64,000 nt of DNA, from positions 6,634,001-6,698,000 of the forward strand of contig NZ_CP107903.1 in assembly GCF_036013955.1 (NCBI RefSeq), read 5' to 3'. Every line of letters begins with the position of its first letter. Within the stretch, counting starts at the first letter, position 1. Source of the DNA: Streptomyces sp. NBC_00459 (GTDB lineage: Bacteria > Actinomycetota > Actinomycetes > Streptomycetales > Streptomycetaceae). A model generated the notes under the pieces. It did no database searches and was not told where the DNA came from. It saw nothing but the letters and a program-made list of their open reading frames with translations. Made by a program: the position numbers and the translations under genes. This document shows positions 23,891 through 32,714 of this stretch, one piece after another.

Positions 23891-25128
23891 CCAGGGCCCA
23901 CGGCCCGGCCGAGACCATCGAGACTCTGGATCCGGAGAGGCGGAACCCCATCGGCAGTCCGGCGGAGAGGCCTTCGGAGAGATCAACGGAGTCCGGGGGA
24001 TGTGAGCGGCCGGCCGTGGGCACAAGGCACGCGAGGCAGGGGGGTTCGTCCCCCGTACGTGTAAGGGGGACAGGGGAGGAGCAGGTGGCGTCCGGCGGGG
24101 CCGACGGGCAGGACGCCGCCCTCATCCTGGAGCAGGCCCGGACGGTGGTCGATCCCGCTTTGCGCGCGGCGATCGAGTCGCTGCCCGGGTCCATGCGCCG
24201 CGTCGCGCTCTACCACTTCGGGTGGGAGCACGCGGACGGCAGCCCGGCGGCGGGCAACCCGGGCAAGGCGATCCGCCCGGCGCTCGTGCTGACCGCGGCC
24301 GCGGCACTCGGCGGCCGACGGGAGGCAGCCGTACGGGCGGCTGCCGCCGTGGAACTGATCCACAACTTCACCCTGCTGCACGACGACGTCATGGACCGGG
24401 ACACCACCCGCAGACACCGGCCCACCGCGTGGACCGTGTTCGGCGACGCCGACGCGATCCTCGCGGGGGACGCCCTGCAGGCCCTGGCGCTGCGGTTGCT
24501 CGCCGAGGACCCGCACCCGGCGTCGGCCACCGCCGCCGCCCGGCTCGCGTCCTGTGTCGTCGAGCTGTGCGAGGGGCAGCACGCGGACACGGCCATGGAG
24601 AAGCGGGGCCCCGGCGAGGTCACCCTCGACGAGTGCCTCGTCATGGCCGAGGCGAAGACGGGCGCGCTGCTCGGCTGCGCCTGCGCCCTCGGAGCGCTGT
24701 ACGCGGGCGGGTCGGCCGAGGACGTCGAGGCGATGGACGCGTTCGGCCGGGAGGCCGGGCTCGCCTTTCAGCTGATCGACGACGTGATCGGGATATGGGG
24801 GGACCCGACCCGCACCGGCAAACCGGCCGGGGCGGATCTGGTCGCCCGCAAGAAGTCCCTGCCCGTGGTGGCCGCACTGGCCTCTGGCACACCGGCGGCC
24901 ACCGAACTGGCCGAGTTGTACGGAGTTCCGTACGACGAGACGCAGGAAGGGGCGCTGGAGAGGACGGTGTCGGCCGTCGAGCGGGCGGGCGGGCGGGACT
25001 GGGCGCAGCTCCAGGCGGCCGACCGGATGGCCCGCGCGATACACGAACTGTCCCGCGCGGTCCCCGACCCGGAGGCGGCCGGCGGCCTGCTGTCCCTGGC
25101 CGAGTTCGTGACCCGCCGCACCACCTGA
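23887..25128 (+). CDS. Polyprenyl diphosphate synthase, predicted encapsulin cargo
   Basis: A 413-residue trans-prenyltransferase co-translated with eshA. The first aspartate-rich motif is DDVMD (D166-D170) and the second is DDVIG (from D298) in FQLIDDVIGIWGDPTRTGKP. The fifth residue before the first motif is phenylalanine, which in this family limits products to about C15-C20, suggesting geranylgeranyl diphosphate; this is inference. About 70 residues before the catalytic fold are rich in Pro, Gly, Ser, Arg and Glu and look disordered, as in cargo enzymes of family 2 encapsulins, whose N-terminal tails direct loading. The Lys/Arg loop NPGKAIRPAL binds the homoallylic diphosphate. Confidence 0.9.
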   Translation: MTRAHGPAETIETLDPERRNPIGSPAERPSERSTESGGCERPAVGTRHARQGGSSPVRVRGTGEEQVASGGADGQDAALILEQARTVVDPALRAAIESLPGSMRRVALYHFGWEHADGSPAAGNPGKAIRPALVLTAAAALGGRREAAVRAAAAVELIHNFTLLHDDVMDRDTTRRHRPTAWTVFGDADAILAGDALQALALRLLAEDPHPASATAAARLASCVVELCEGQHADTAMEKRGPGEVTLDECLVMAEAKTGALLGCACALGALYAGGSAEDVEAMDAFGREAGLAFQLIDDVIGIWGDPTRTGKPAGADLVARKKSLPVVAALASGTPAATELAELYGVPYDETQEGALERTVSAVERAGGRDWAQLQAADRMARAIHELSRAVPDPEAAGGLLSLAEFVTRRTT

Positions 25129-25146
25129 GGCCCCGGAGCCACCCGC

Positions 25147-25182
25147 GGCGGGGCGTACGGCCCTGACTCCGTACGTCCCGCC
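25147..25182 (+). terminator. Terminator of the encapsulin operon
   Basis: 14-bp stem with one mismatch, GGCGGGGCGTACGG / CCGTACGTCCCGCC, loop of eight bases, 19 bases after the stop. Confidence 0.75.
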
Positions 25183-25253
25183 ACGGCGCTCCGGCCCGAC
25201 GGGTCCCGCACATCCCCACGGTGTGCGGGGCCTGTCACGCATCCCGCACCCGT

Positions 25254-25288
25254 TAGGCTCAACCGCCTTAAGATCACCGGCGGTTGAG
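25254..25288 (+). promoter_or_regulatory. -10 hexamer and perfect inverted repeat before the GNAT gene
   Basis: TAGGCT (25254-25259) overlaps a perfect 10-bp inverted repeat CTCAACCGCC / GGCGGTTGAG with an 11-base spacer (25258-25288). The expected transcript start falls inside the repeat and the ATG is 15 bases beyond it, so this could be an operator or a leader hairpin. Confidence 0.5.
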
Positions 25289-25303
25289 ACAAAAGGGGCG
25301 GGC

Positions 25304-25933
25304 ATGGGCGTGGCGATACGTACGGCGGGCGAGGACGACCGGGAACTGGTCGTCCGGCTGCTCGACGGGGCGTTCCAGGACGATCCGGTGAGCGGCTGGG
25401 TCTTCCCCGACCCGGAGCACCGCCGCGCGACGCATCCCAGACTGATGGCAGCCTTCCTCGACATCGTGCTCGCCGAGGGGCGCGTCGACCTCACCGAGGA
25501 CGGCACGGCGTGCGCCCTGTGGTTGTCCGTCCCCGCCGGCGCCCACCCGGAGGACCCGGAGAGCGAGCCTGACGAGGCGGACGCGGAGCAGGGCGACGAC
25601 GCCGCCCGGCTGCGTGAGGCCGTCGATCCCGACAACGAGCGCGTCGAACTGATCGGGCAGCTCACGGCCGGTATACACCCCTCCGGGCGCGCCCACGAAT
25701 ACCTGTGGATGATCGGCGTCGCACCGGACAGCCAGGGCCACGGGCTGGGTACCGCCCTCGTCCAGCACGTCCTCGACCGCTGCGACCGCGAGGGAGTGGC
25801 CGCCTATCTGGAGGCCAGCAACGCCCGCAGCCGCGCACTGTACGAGCGGCTCGGCTTCGACCTCCTCGACGCCCCCCTCGACCTCCCGGACGGTCCTCGG
25901 ATGTGGCCCATGTGGCGCGAGCCTCAGGCCTGA
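25304..25933 (+). CDS. GNAT family N-acetyltransferase
   Basis: A 209-residue acetyltransferase. The acetyl-CoA site is YLWMIGVAPDSQGHGLGTAL (near residue 135-155, with the QGHGLG pyrophosphate loop), followed by YLEASNARSRALYERLGF typical of the last strand-helix. An acidic insert (EDPESEPDEADAEQGDD, near residue 90) is unusual. ATG 25304 follows AAAAGGGGCGG. The acceptor is unknown. It carries its own promoter and operator-like repeat. Confidence 0.85.
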   Translation: MGVAIRTAGEDDRELVVRLLDGAFQDDPVSGWVFPDPEHRRATHPRLMAAFLDIVLAEGRVDLTEDGTACALWLSVPAGAHPEDPESEPDEADAEQGDDAARLREAVDPDNERVELIGQLTAGIHPSGRAHEYLWMIGVAPDSQGHGLGTALVQHVLDRCDREGVAAYLEASNARSRALYERLGFDLLDAPLDLPDGPRMWPMWREPQA

Positions 25934-26020
25934 TCCCCGCCCATCCCCTCCACGGGGGCTCGTTCGGACGTACAGCAGAAAGCCCTGAACCGGCGGGGAG
26001 CGCCTCGGCCGCTCCCGCAA

Positions 26021-26026
26021 TACCCT
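26021..26026 (+). promoter_or_regulatory. -10 element of an apparently leaderless transcript
   Basis: TACCCT, six bases, then ATG 26033. Confidence 0.5.
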
Positions 26027-26032
26027 GAGGGC

Positions 26033-26242
26033 ATGGGCAGAGACGAGCACGACTGTCCCGTCTGCGGACAGCATGTGACCACAGTGGTGCGGCGGTACAA
26101 GACCCTGGGCGCGTGGGTGCCGAAGTGGGTCGCCGGACCGTGCCGGAACACCGAGTGCGAGGCGTACGTCGATCCGGAGGCGGATGCGGAGGCCGCGGCC
26201 CGTTCGGGAGCCAAGAGCGGGCCGGCCACGGGGAAACACTGA
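26033..26242 (+). CDS. Small CxxC zinc-ribbon-like protein (69 aa)
   Basis: A 69-residue protein with CPVC at residues 8-11 and a second pair CRNTEC near residue 37-42, the spacing of a small zinc ribbon, followed by an acidic/alanine tail. WVPKWVAGPC is a conserved-looking aromatic stretch. I do not recognise a characterised family. The -10/ATG spacing suggests a leaderless mRNA. Confidence 0.7.
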   Translation: MGRDEHDCPVCGQHVTTVVRRYKTLGAWVPKWVAGPCRNTECEAYVDPEADAEAAARSGAKSGPATGKH

Positions 26243-26308
26243 GTCCGGGCGGCGTGCCGTGCCGGGAGTACCGGCCCGGCCGGGGTACGCGCGGTACGGC
26301 AGGGCCCG

Positions 26309-26314
26309 TAGGTT
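26309..26314 (+). promoter_or_regulatory. -10 element of an apparently leaderless DUF952 transcript
   Basis: TAGGTT, six bases, then ATG 26321. Confidence 0.5.
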
Positions 26315-26320
26315 GGGTCC

Positions 26321-26650
26321 ATGTCCGCAGCGCACATACTCCACATCACCGAACGCGCCCTCTGGGACGCGGCCCGCGAGCAGGGCACGTACGAGATGTC
26401 GACGCGTGGCCGCACCCTCCAGGAGGAGGGCTTCATCCACTGCTCGACCCGCGCCCAACTCCCTGCTGTGGCGGCCTTCCTGTACGGCTCCTACGACGGC
26501 CCCGACGACCTGGTGGTCCTGGTCGTGGACCCCGCCCGGCTCGACGCACCCCTGAAGTACGAGGCCCCGGAGCCCGGCGGCGAGGAGTTCCCGCACGTGT
26601 ACGGGCCGATCCCGGTGTCCGCCGTGGTGGGCGTCGAGGCGTGGGGATGA
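26321..26650 (+). CDS. DUF952 family protein
   Basis: A 109-residue protein with the DUF952 features ILHITERALWDAA, EEGFIHCSTRAQL, LVVLVVDPARL and FPHVYGPIPVSAV. The fold resembles small proteins related to ADP-ribose or tRNA-modifying folds, but no activity is established. It begins at an apparently leaderless ATG and overlaps the next gene (ATGA). Confidence 0.85.
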   Translation: MSAAHILHITERALWDAAREQGTYEMSTRGRTLQEEGFIHCSTRAQLPAVAAFLYGSYDGPDDLVVLVVDPARLDAPLKYEAPEPGGEEFPHVYGPIPVSAVVGVEAWG

Positions 26651-26904
26651 GCCGCAGCGCGTGGCGGCGGGCCGTGCTCGTGTGGGTGCTTGCGGTGGCC
26701 GTCGGGGGCGGGCTCACGGTGTGGCTGCGGGACTCGGCGGAGCCGTCGGCGACGCACGGCCGGTACGGGACGGGCGAGGACGATCCGGCGCCGCTGCTGC
26801 GGCAGGACGTGAAGGACCTGTGCTCGGCGACACCGGGAGCTTCCCCGACGCCGGAGGAGACGTCCAGGGTGATCGTGGTTTGTGCGTCTGCGTCCGTTCG
26901 CTAG
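26647..26904 (+). CDS. Small single-span membrane or secreted protein (85 aa)
   Basis: An 85-residue protein: basic MSRSAWRRA, one hydrophobic helix (about residues 9-27), then a polar outer part with two cysteines (C59 and C79) that could pair outside the cell. Start overlaps the DUF952 stop, so the two form an operon. No family recognised. Confidence 0.65.
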   Translation: MSRSAWRRAVLVWVLAVAVGGGLTVWLRDSAEPSATHGRYGTGEDDPAPLLRQDVKDLCSATPGASPTPEETSRVIVVCASASVR

Positions 26905-27692
26905 GGCCTGTCCGCTGTCGTCGCCTTCGGCAGCCCGCCCGTCTCGGGGTCGCGGCCGGTGAGGCAGTACGTGCCGCCCGCCGGGTCACGCATGACCGTC
27001 CAGTGGGCGTGCCGGGCGACGACCGTGGCCCCCGACTTCTCGTGGCGGGCGCCGGTCGCCCCGATGTCGGCACAGGCCAGGTCCAGGTGGGCGGAGGCGG
27101 TGGGCCGTTCGGTGCCGAGGCGCTGGAGGAGGACGCGGATCGGGAGACCGGCCGGGGGCCTGAGGACGTGGAACTCCGGGAGTGAGCCGGTCAGGGAGTC
27201 CCAGCCGGTGAGGCGTTCCCAGAAGGCGACCTCCGAGGCGTACGCGGCGGGCGGGACGTCGATGGACACCTGGTCGAGGCGGCTGCCGTCCACCACGGCG
27301 GGCCGTACCGTCTCCCCGTGCCAGGGCACGGCGCAGAACAGCTGACCGGCGGGGGACCGCAGCACGGACCAGCCGGTGTGCGCACCGACGACCGTCGCCC
27401 CGAGCGCCGACGCCGCTCCGACGAAGGCGTCGACGTCCTCGACGGCGAAGTCGAGATGGGCGCCGCCGTCCCCGGAGTCCACCCCCTGGACCTTGACGCA
27501 GGCGTCGCCCGCGCCCGGCAGCAGGGTCACGAACTCGCCCTGCTCACCCCGGGTTTCGGACACCCGGGTGTCCGTGACGGCGGCCCAGAACGCCTGGGCC
27601 GGGCCGAGGAGTCCGGCGGGCCGGTCGACGAAGGCGTAGGTCCAGCGGATGCCGCTCTCGGTGCCGATGGCCCTGCCGGTGTCGTTGCTCAT
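26901..27692 (-). CDS. Double VOC-domain (glyoxalase-like) protein
   Basis: A 263-residue protein made of two vicinal-oxygen-chelate modules (about residues 12-130 and 138-260), each ending in a hydrophobic strand with the phrase W(S/T)V(L/M)R(S/D)PAG before the last ligand strand (QLFCAVPW and GTYCLTGR). Tandem VOC proteins of this kind are often annotated as glyoxalase/bleomycin-resistance-like; substrate is unknown. It overlaps the convergent small membrane-protein gene by four bases. Confidence 0.82.
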   Translation of the reverse strand: MSNDTGRAIGTESGIRWTYAFVDRPAGLLGPAQAFWAAVTDTRVSETRGEQGEFVTLLPGAGDACVKVQGVDSGDGGAHLDFAVEDVDAFVGAASALGATVVGAHTGWSVLRSPAGQLFCAVPWHGETVRPAVVDGSRLDQVSIDVPPAAYASEVAFWERLTGWDSLTGSLPEFHVLRPPAGLPIRVLLQRLGTERPTASAHLDLACADIGATGARHEKSGATVVARHAHWTVMRDPAGGTYCLTGRDPETGGLPKATTADRP

Positions 27693-27799
27693 TGCGTGAT
27701 CGTAAGGTGACGGTCGTCCACGGCACCTGCGTTTTTTCCAGGAACAGGCTTTGCCCGCAGTTCGTCGCGAAGATGCCTGCGCTTGCTTCCATCGAACGC

Positions 27800-28954
<1,155 letters not shown>

Positions 28955-28970
28955 GCGAGGGAGAACCCAC

Positions 28971-29204
28971 ATGAAGCTGGACTGGGCCGCACTGGGCCAG
29001 GTCGCCGCGGTGAGCCTCGGGGTCACCGTCGCCGTGGTCGTCGTTTTCGCCTTCGGCGTCCTTGGACTCGCCCGTGTCGAGGGTGCGCGCGAGAATGACG
29101 GAGGTACCCAAACGCTCGGGTTCGCCCAGGCGGGACTGTGCTTCCTGGCGTGCGCGGCGGTGGTTGCGTACGGCATCTATCTGATCGTGCCGCAGTTCCA
29201 CTGA
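28971..29204 (+). CDS. Small two-span membrane protein next to the phosphate transporter
   Basis: A 77-residue protein with two hydrophobic spans (about 9-33 and 49-72) separated by the polar loop ARVEGARENDGGTQT. Ribosome site GAGGGAGAA is present. Similar small proteins often follow PiT genes in Streptomyces and may be accessory subunits; no function is known. Confidence 0.8.
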   Translation: MKLDWAALGQVAAVSLGVTVAVVVVFAFGVLGLARVEGARENDGGTQTLGFAQAGLCFLACAAVVAYGIYLIVPQFH

Positions 29205-29236
29205 CCGCTGATGTCGAAGCCAAGGAGGCCGACGGT

Positions 29237-30121
29237 ATGACACCACTGATGTCCGGACTGAAGGTCGACTACAGCGACCATGACGAACCCGTGCTCGTCC
29301 GGCCGGACGGCAGTCCGGTCGAGACCTGGCGGGAGAACTACCCGTGCCGCGAGCGCATGGAGCGCGGGGAGTACGAGCTGCACAAGAGGCTCCAGCAGAT
29401 CGAACTGCTGAAGCTGCAGAGCTGGATCAAGCAGACCGGCCGTCGGCTGGTCGTCGTCTTCGAGGGCCGGGACGCGGCCGGAAAAGGCGGCACGATCAAG
29501 CGCTTCACGGAACATCTCAACCCACGCGGCGCCCGCGTGGTGGCCCTGGAGAAGCCCACCGAACGCGAACGCGGCCAGTGGTACTTCCAGCGGTACGTCG
29601 AACACCTCCCGACCGCCGGCGAGATAGTCCTCTTCGACCGCTCCTGGTACAACCGGGCCGGCGTGGAGCGGGTCATGGGCTTCTGCACGGACGACGAGTA
29701 CCGCCGCTTCACCCGCCAGGCCCCGTTGTTCGAGCGCATGCTCGCCGACGACGGCATCGACCTGATCAAGTTCTGGTTCTCGGTCTCCCAGGGCGAACAG
29801 CGCACGCGCTTCACGATCCGCCAGGTCGACCCCGTACGGCAGTGGAAGCTGAGCCCCATGGACCTCGCCTCCCTGGACCGCTGGGACGACTACACGGCGG
29901 CCAAGGTCGCGATGTTCCGTGCGACGGACACCGAACAGGCCCCCTGGACGGTGGTGAAGAGCAACGACAAGAAGCGGGCGCGGGTGGAGGCGATGCGCAG
30001 CGTCCTGGCCCGCTTCGACTACACCGGCAAGGACGAGGAGGTCGTCGGCAGCCCGGATCCGAGCATCGTCGGCGCGGCGGTGAACCTGCTGGAGGCGGGG
30101 GAGGATGACGACGGCGTGTGA
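29237..30121 (+). CDS. ppk2: Polyphosphate kinase 2
   Basis: A 294-residue PPK2-class enzyme that transfers phosphate between polyphosphate and nucleotides. Walker A is FEGRDAAGKGGT (near residue 75-86), Walker B is EIVLFDRSWYNRAGVERVMG (near 130), and the lid region includes WFSVSQGEQRTRF and WKLSPMDLASLDRWDDY. The ATG at 29237 has AAGGAGG eight bases upstream. Coming 32 bases after the transporter pair, it links phosphate import to polyphosphate or nucleotide balance. Direction of the reaction cannot be told from sequence. Confidence 0.92.
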   Translation: MTPLMSGLKVDYSDHDEPVLVRPDGSPVETWRENYPCRERMERGEYELHKRLQQIELLKLQSWIKQTGRRLVVVFEGRDAAGKGGTIKRFTEHLNPRGARVVALEKPTERERGQWYFQRYVEHLPTAGEIVLFDRSWYNRAGVERVMGFCTDDEYRRFTRQAPLFERMLADDGIDLIKFWFSVSQGEQRTRFTIRQVDPVRQWKLSPMDLASLDRWDDYTAAKVAMFRATDTEQAPWTVVKSNDKKRARVEAMRSVLARFDYTGKDEEVVGSPDPSIVGAAVNLLEAGEDDDGV

Positions 30122-30154
30122 GCGCCGCCCCACCCACACCCGGGAGCCGCTGAC

Positions 30155-30958
30155 GTGACCGAACCCTCCACCGCCACCGACCGGACCCGTCTCGCCGGGA
30201 GCGCGTACAGCAGCGACCGGGACCTGGCCGCCCGGCAGTCGATCTACCAGTGGCAGACGCCCCGTCATGACCTGCCCGCCATCGTCGCCGAGCAGCTTCG
30301 TGCCGTACGCGGGCTCGTGGTCGACGTCGGCTGCGGCAACGGCAGGTACGTCCGGCGGCTGCGCGAAGACCGGCCCGACCTGGCCTCGGTGGGTCTGGAC
30401 ATCGCGCCCGGCATCCTCGCCACCGTCCCCGGCCCGGTCGCCGTGGCGGATGTCACGCGGCTGCCGTTGGCCACGGGGAGCGCGGACGCGGCTCTGGCGA
30501 TGCACATGCTGTACCACGTGCCCGACATCCCGCAGGCGGTGCGGGAGCTGGCGCGCGTCGTCGCCCGGGACGGGGTGGTGATCGCCTCCACCAACAGCGA
30601 GCGGGACAAGGCCGAACTCGACGACCTCTGGCACCGGGCCGCCGGCGACGTGCTCGGCACCGGACCGCAGCCGGTCCGGTTCTCGATCGGGGCCCGCTTC
30701 TCCCTGGAGAAGGCTCCGGGCTTCCTCGGGGAGGAGTTCGGCAGGGTGCGGACGATCGAACTGCCCAGCACCATAACGGTCCGCGAGCCCGAGCCGGTCG
30801 TCGCGTACCTGGCGTCGTGGCGTGCCTGGGCGGACCAGTACGACGCACCCTTCGACGCGACGATCGAGCGGGCCCGTGCCATCGTCACCGACCGGATCGC
30901 CCGCGAGGGCATGTTCGAGATCGGCTGCCGGGCGGGGATTCTCGTCTGCCGGCGTTGA
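30155..30958 (+). CDS. SAM-dependent methyltransferase, class I
   Basis: A 267-residue methyltransferase. SAM-binding motif I is LVVDVGCGNGRYVRRL (near residue 50), motif II region is VAVADVTRLPLATGSADAAL, and motif III is LARVVARDGVVIASTN. A conserved RFSIGARFSLEKAP stretch begins the acceptor-binding half. GTG 30155 follows GGGAG. It may be the last gene of the phosphate/PPK2 operon. Substrate unknown; similar proteins have been compared with rRNA or small-molecule methyltransferases. Confidence 0.83.
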   Translation: MTEPSTATDRTRLAGSAYSSDRDLAARQSIYQWQTPRHDLPAIVAEQLRAVRGLVVDVGCGNGRYVRRLREDRPDLASVGLDIAPGILATVPGPVAVADVTRLPLATGSADAALAMHMLYHVPDIPQAVRELARVVARDGVVIASTNSERDKAELDDLWHRAAGDVLGTGPQPVRFSIGARFSLEKAPGFLGEEFGRVRTIELPSTITVREPEPVVAYLASWRAWADQYDAPFDATIERARAIVTDRIAREGMFEIGCRAGILVCRR

Positions 30959-31003
30959 ACGGGCCGACGCGGCCCGGGCAGGGAAAAGGCAGGGGAAAGG
31001 GAA

Positions 31004-31032
31004 AAGGGCCGGTCAGCCTTCGACCGGCCCTT
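31004..31032 (-). terminator. Terminator of sodN
   Basis: 11-bp perfect stem AAGGGCCGGTC / GACCGGCCCTT with a 7-base loop; on the minus strand it is followed by TTCCCTTT. It also faces the end of the convergent methyltransferase. Confidence 0.8.
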
Positions 31033-31047
31033 CGAGGAAGGCGTGCA

Positions 31048-31443
31048 TCAGGCCTTCTTCGTCTCCCAGAAGATCTTGTCGATCTGGGCGATGTAGTCCA
31101 GCGCCTTCTGGCCCGTCGCCGGGTCCGTGGACGCCTTGGCGGCCGAGAGGGCCTTCAGGGCGTCGTTGACCAGCTGGTGCAGCTCCGGGTACTTCTCGAA
31201 GTGCGGCGGCTTGAAGTAGTCGCTCCACAGGACCGAAACGTGGTGCTTGGCGAGCTCTGCGCGCTGCTCCTTGATGACGGTGGCGCGCGCCTGGAAGTGC
31301 GGGTCGTCGTTGGCTGCCATCTTGTCCTGCACGGCCTTCACCGACTCCGCCTCAATGCGGGCCTGGGCCGGGTCGTACACACCGCAGGGCAGGTCGCAGT
31401 GAGCGCTGACCTTGACCTTGGGGGCAAACAGGCGGGAAAGCAT
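31048..31443 (-). CDS. sodN: Nickel-containing superoxide dismutase
   Basis: Converts superoxide to oxygen and hydrogen peroxide. The 131-residue precursor has a 14-residue propeptide (MLSRLFAPKVKVSA) before the nickel hook HCDLPCGVYD; after cleavage His1, Cys2 and Cys6 (H15, C16, C20 of the precursor) bind nickel. The rest is the four-helix fold of the mature 117-residue enzyme. A ribosome site AGGAAGGAA precedes ATG 31443. The divergent gene encodes the maturation protease SodX. In S. coelicolor sodN is used when nickel is plentiful and is countered by a small RNA made from sodF mRNA. Confidence 0.98.
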   Translation of the reverse strand: MLSRLFAPKVKVSAHCDLPCGVYDPAQARIEAESVKAVQDKMAANDDPHFQARATVIKEQRAELAKHHVSVLWSDYFKPPHFEKYPELHQLVNDALKALSAAKASTDPATGQKALDYIAQIDKIFWETKKA

Positions 31444-31586
31444 GGAGCGTTCCTTCCTCGTGATCGTCTTCTCAGGTTGGACATTACTCCCTGAGAGAGG
31501 GGTTTTCGCGAGTGCCCCCATGGGCTTAGGACAAAAGTAGGGCGTCAGACTGGGACTCGTGGAGGATGGACCGGGGAGGTGCCGGG

Positions 31587-32057
31587 ATGCCGGAGCTGTC
31601 GCAGGAGAGCGAACACGGAAGCGAAAACGGGAGTGAGCCCGGGAGCGGGCGCGGAGGGGCTGCGAAGCTCTTCGGCTGGGTCGCCGTGACCGGACCGTCG
31701 ATGGTGCCCACGCTGTATCACGGCGACTTTCTCGTGGTGCGGTACGGGAACCGGGTCAGGGCCGGGGACATCGTCGTCCTGCGCCATCCGTTCCAGCAGG
31801 ACCTGTTGGTCGTCAAACGGGCCGTGGAGCGCCGTGAGGGCGGCTGGTGGGTGCTCGGGGACAACTCCTTCGCCGGCGGCGACAGCACCGACTACGGCAC
31901 CGTGCCGCACGATCTGATCCTGGGCAGGGTCCGGTTCCGGTACCGGCCGCTCAAGCCCGGTCAGCGCTCGCCGCTGACGCTGCTGCGCTGGGCGGTGTCG
32001 GCCGCCAGGCCCGTCTTCTCGGACCGGTCGGCCTCCAGGCGTTTGCGGGCGCGGTAG
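31587..32057 (+). CDS. sodX: SodX, Ni-SOD maturation protease (signal peptidase I-like)
   Basis: A 156-residue S26-family peptidase that removes the SodN propeptide. The catalytic Ser is S38 in VTGPSMVPTL and the general base is K77 in LLVVKRAVE; the later motif is WWVLGDNSFAGGDSTDYG, typical of signal peptidases. No transmembrane anchor is present, consistent with a cytosolic target. The polar N-terminus (SEHGSENGSEPGSG) is low complexity. ATG 31587 follows GGGGAGGTG; ATG 31566 would be a weaker start. The 3' end overlaps the convergent CGNR gene by 97 bases. Confidence 0.95.
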   Translation: MPELSQESEHGSENGSEPGSGRGGAAKLFGWVAVTGPSMVPTLYHGDFLVVRYGNRVRAGDIVVLRHPFQQDLLVVKRAVERREGGWWVLGDNSFAGGDSTDYGTVPHDLILGRVRFRYRPLKPGQRSPLTLLRWAVSAARPVFSDRSASRRLRAR

Positions 32058-32590
32058 GCGGCCACGTTGGCCCGGGTCGCGCAGCGGTCGGAGCAGTAGC
32101 GCCGGGAGCGGTTCGTCGAGGTGTCGAGGTAGGCGTTGCGGCAGGGCGGCGCCTCGCACAGGCCGAGGCGGTCCACGCCGTACTCGGTGAGGTGGAAGGC
32201 CAGGCCCATGGCGGCGATGGCCGCGAAGCCCGCCGTCGCGTTCGACGGGTGGTCGGCGAGGTGCATGTGCCACAGCGGGCGGCCGTCGTCGTCCCGGAAG
32301 TCGTGCCCGGAGATCTGCGGGCTCACCGGGAACTCCAGCAGGAGCGAGTTCAGCAGGTCCACCGAGAGCGTCTCGTCGCCCGTGTCCGCCGCCTCGAAGA
32401 CCGCCCGCAGCCGGGCCCGTACTGAGCGGAACCGGGTCACGTCGGCGTCGGTGGCGCGGCGGGCGGCCTGCTGGTTGGCGCCGAAGAGATCGCGGACGGC
32501 GTCGATCGAGGTCAGCGAGTCCTTCCCGCGGGCCGGTTCCTCGGTGTTGACGAGGCGCACGGCATAGTCCGAGTAATAGGCCAGTTCCAC
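31961..32590 (-). CDS. CGNR-type zinc-finger transcriptional regulator
   Basis: A 209-residue protein with an N-terminal ABATE-like region (VRLVNTEEPARGKDSL) and a C-terminal zinc finger GLCEAPPCRNAYLDTSTNRSRRYCSDRCATR (written here as segments LCEAPPC, AYLDTS, RYCSDRC). The usual CGNR signature reads CATR here. These proteins are thought to bind DNA. The GTG at 32590 is the only in-frame start at the conserved MELAYYSDYAVRLVN beginning, with AAGGAC upstream. Its 3' end overlaps sodX by 97 bases on the opposite strand. Confidence 0.83.
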   Translation of the reverse strand: MELAYYSDYAVRLVNTEEPARGKDSLTSIDAVRDLFGANQQAARRATDADVTRFRSVRARLRAVFEAADTGDETLSVDLLNSLLLEFPVSPQISGHDFRDDDGRPLWHMHLADHPSNATAGFAAIAAMGLAFHLTEYGVDRLGLCEAPPCRNAYLDTSTNRSRRYCSDRCATRANVAAYRARKRLEADRSEKTGLAADTAQRSSVSGER

Positions 32591-32714
32591 TTGTAGTCCT
32601 TACGAGGGCGCTCTATGGTCGTGGATGCGAGGAAGTAACGGCTGATATTGCTTCCAGGGTATTACGCATGCGTTCGAAGCGGGCGAGTGAGCGACCGATG
32701 CGGAGGGGTTTTCC

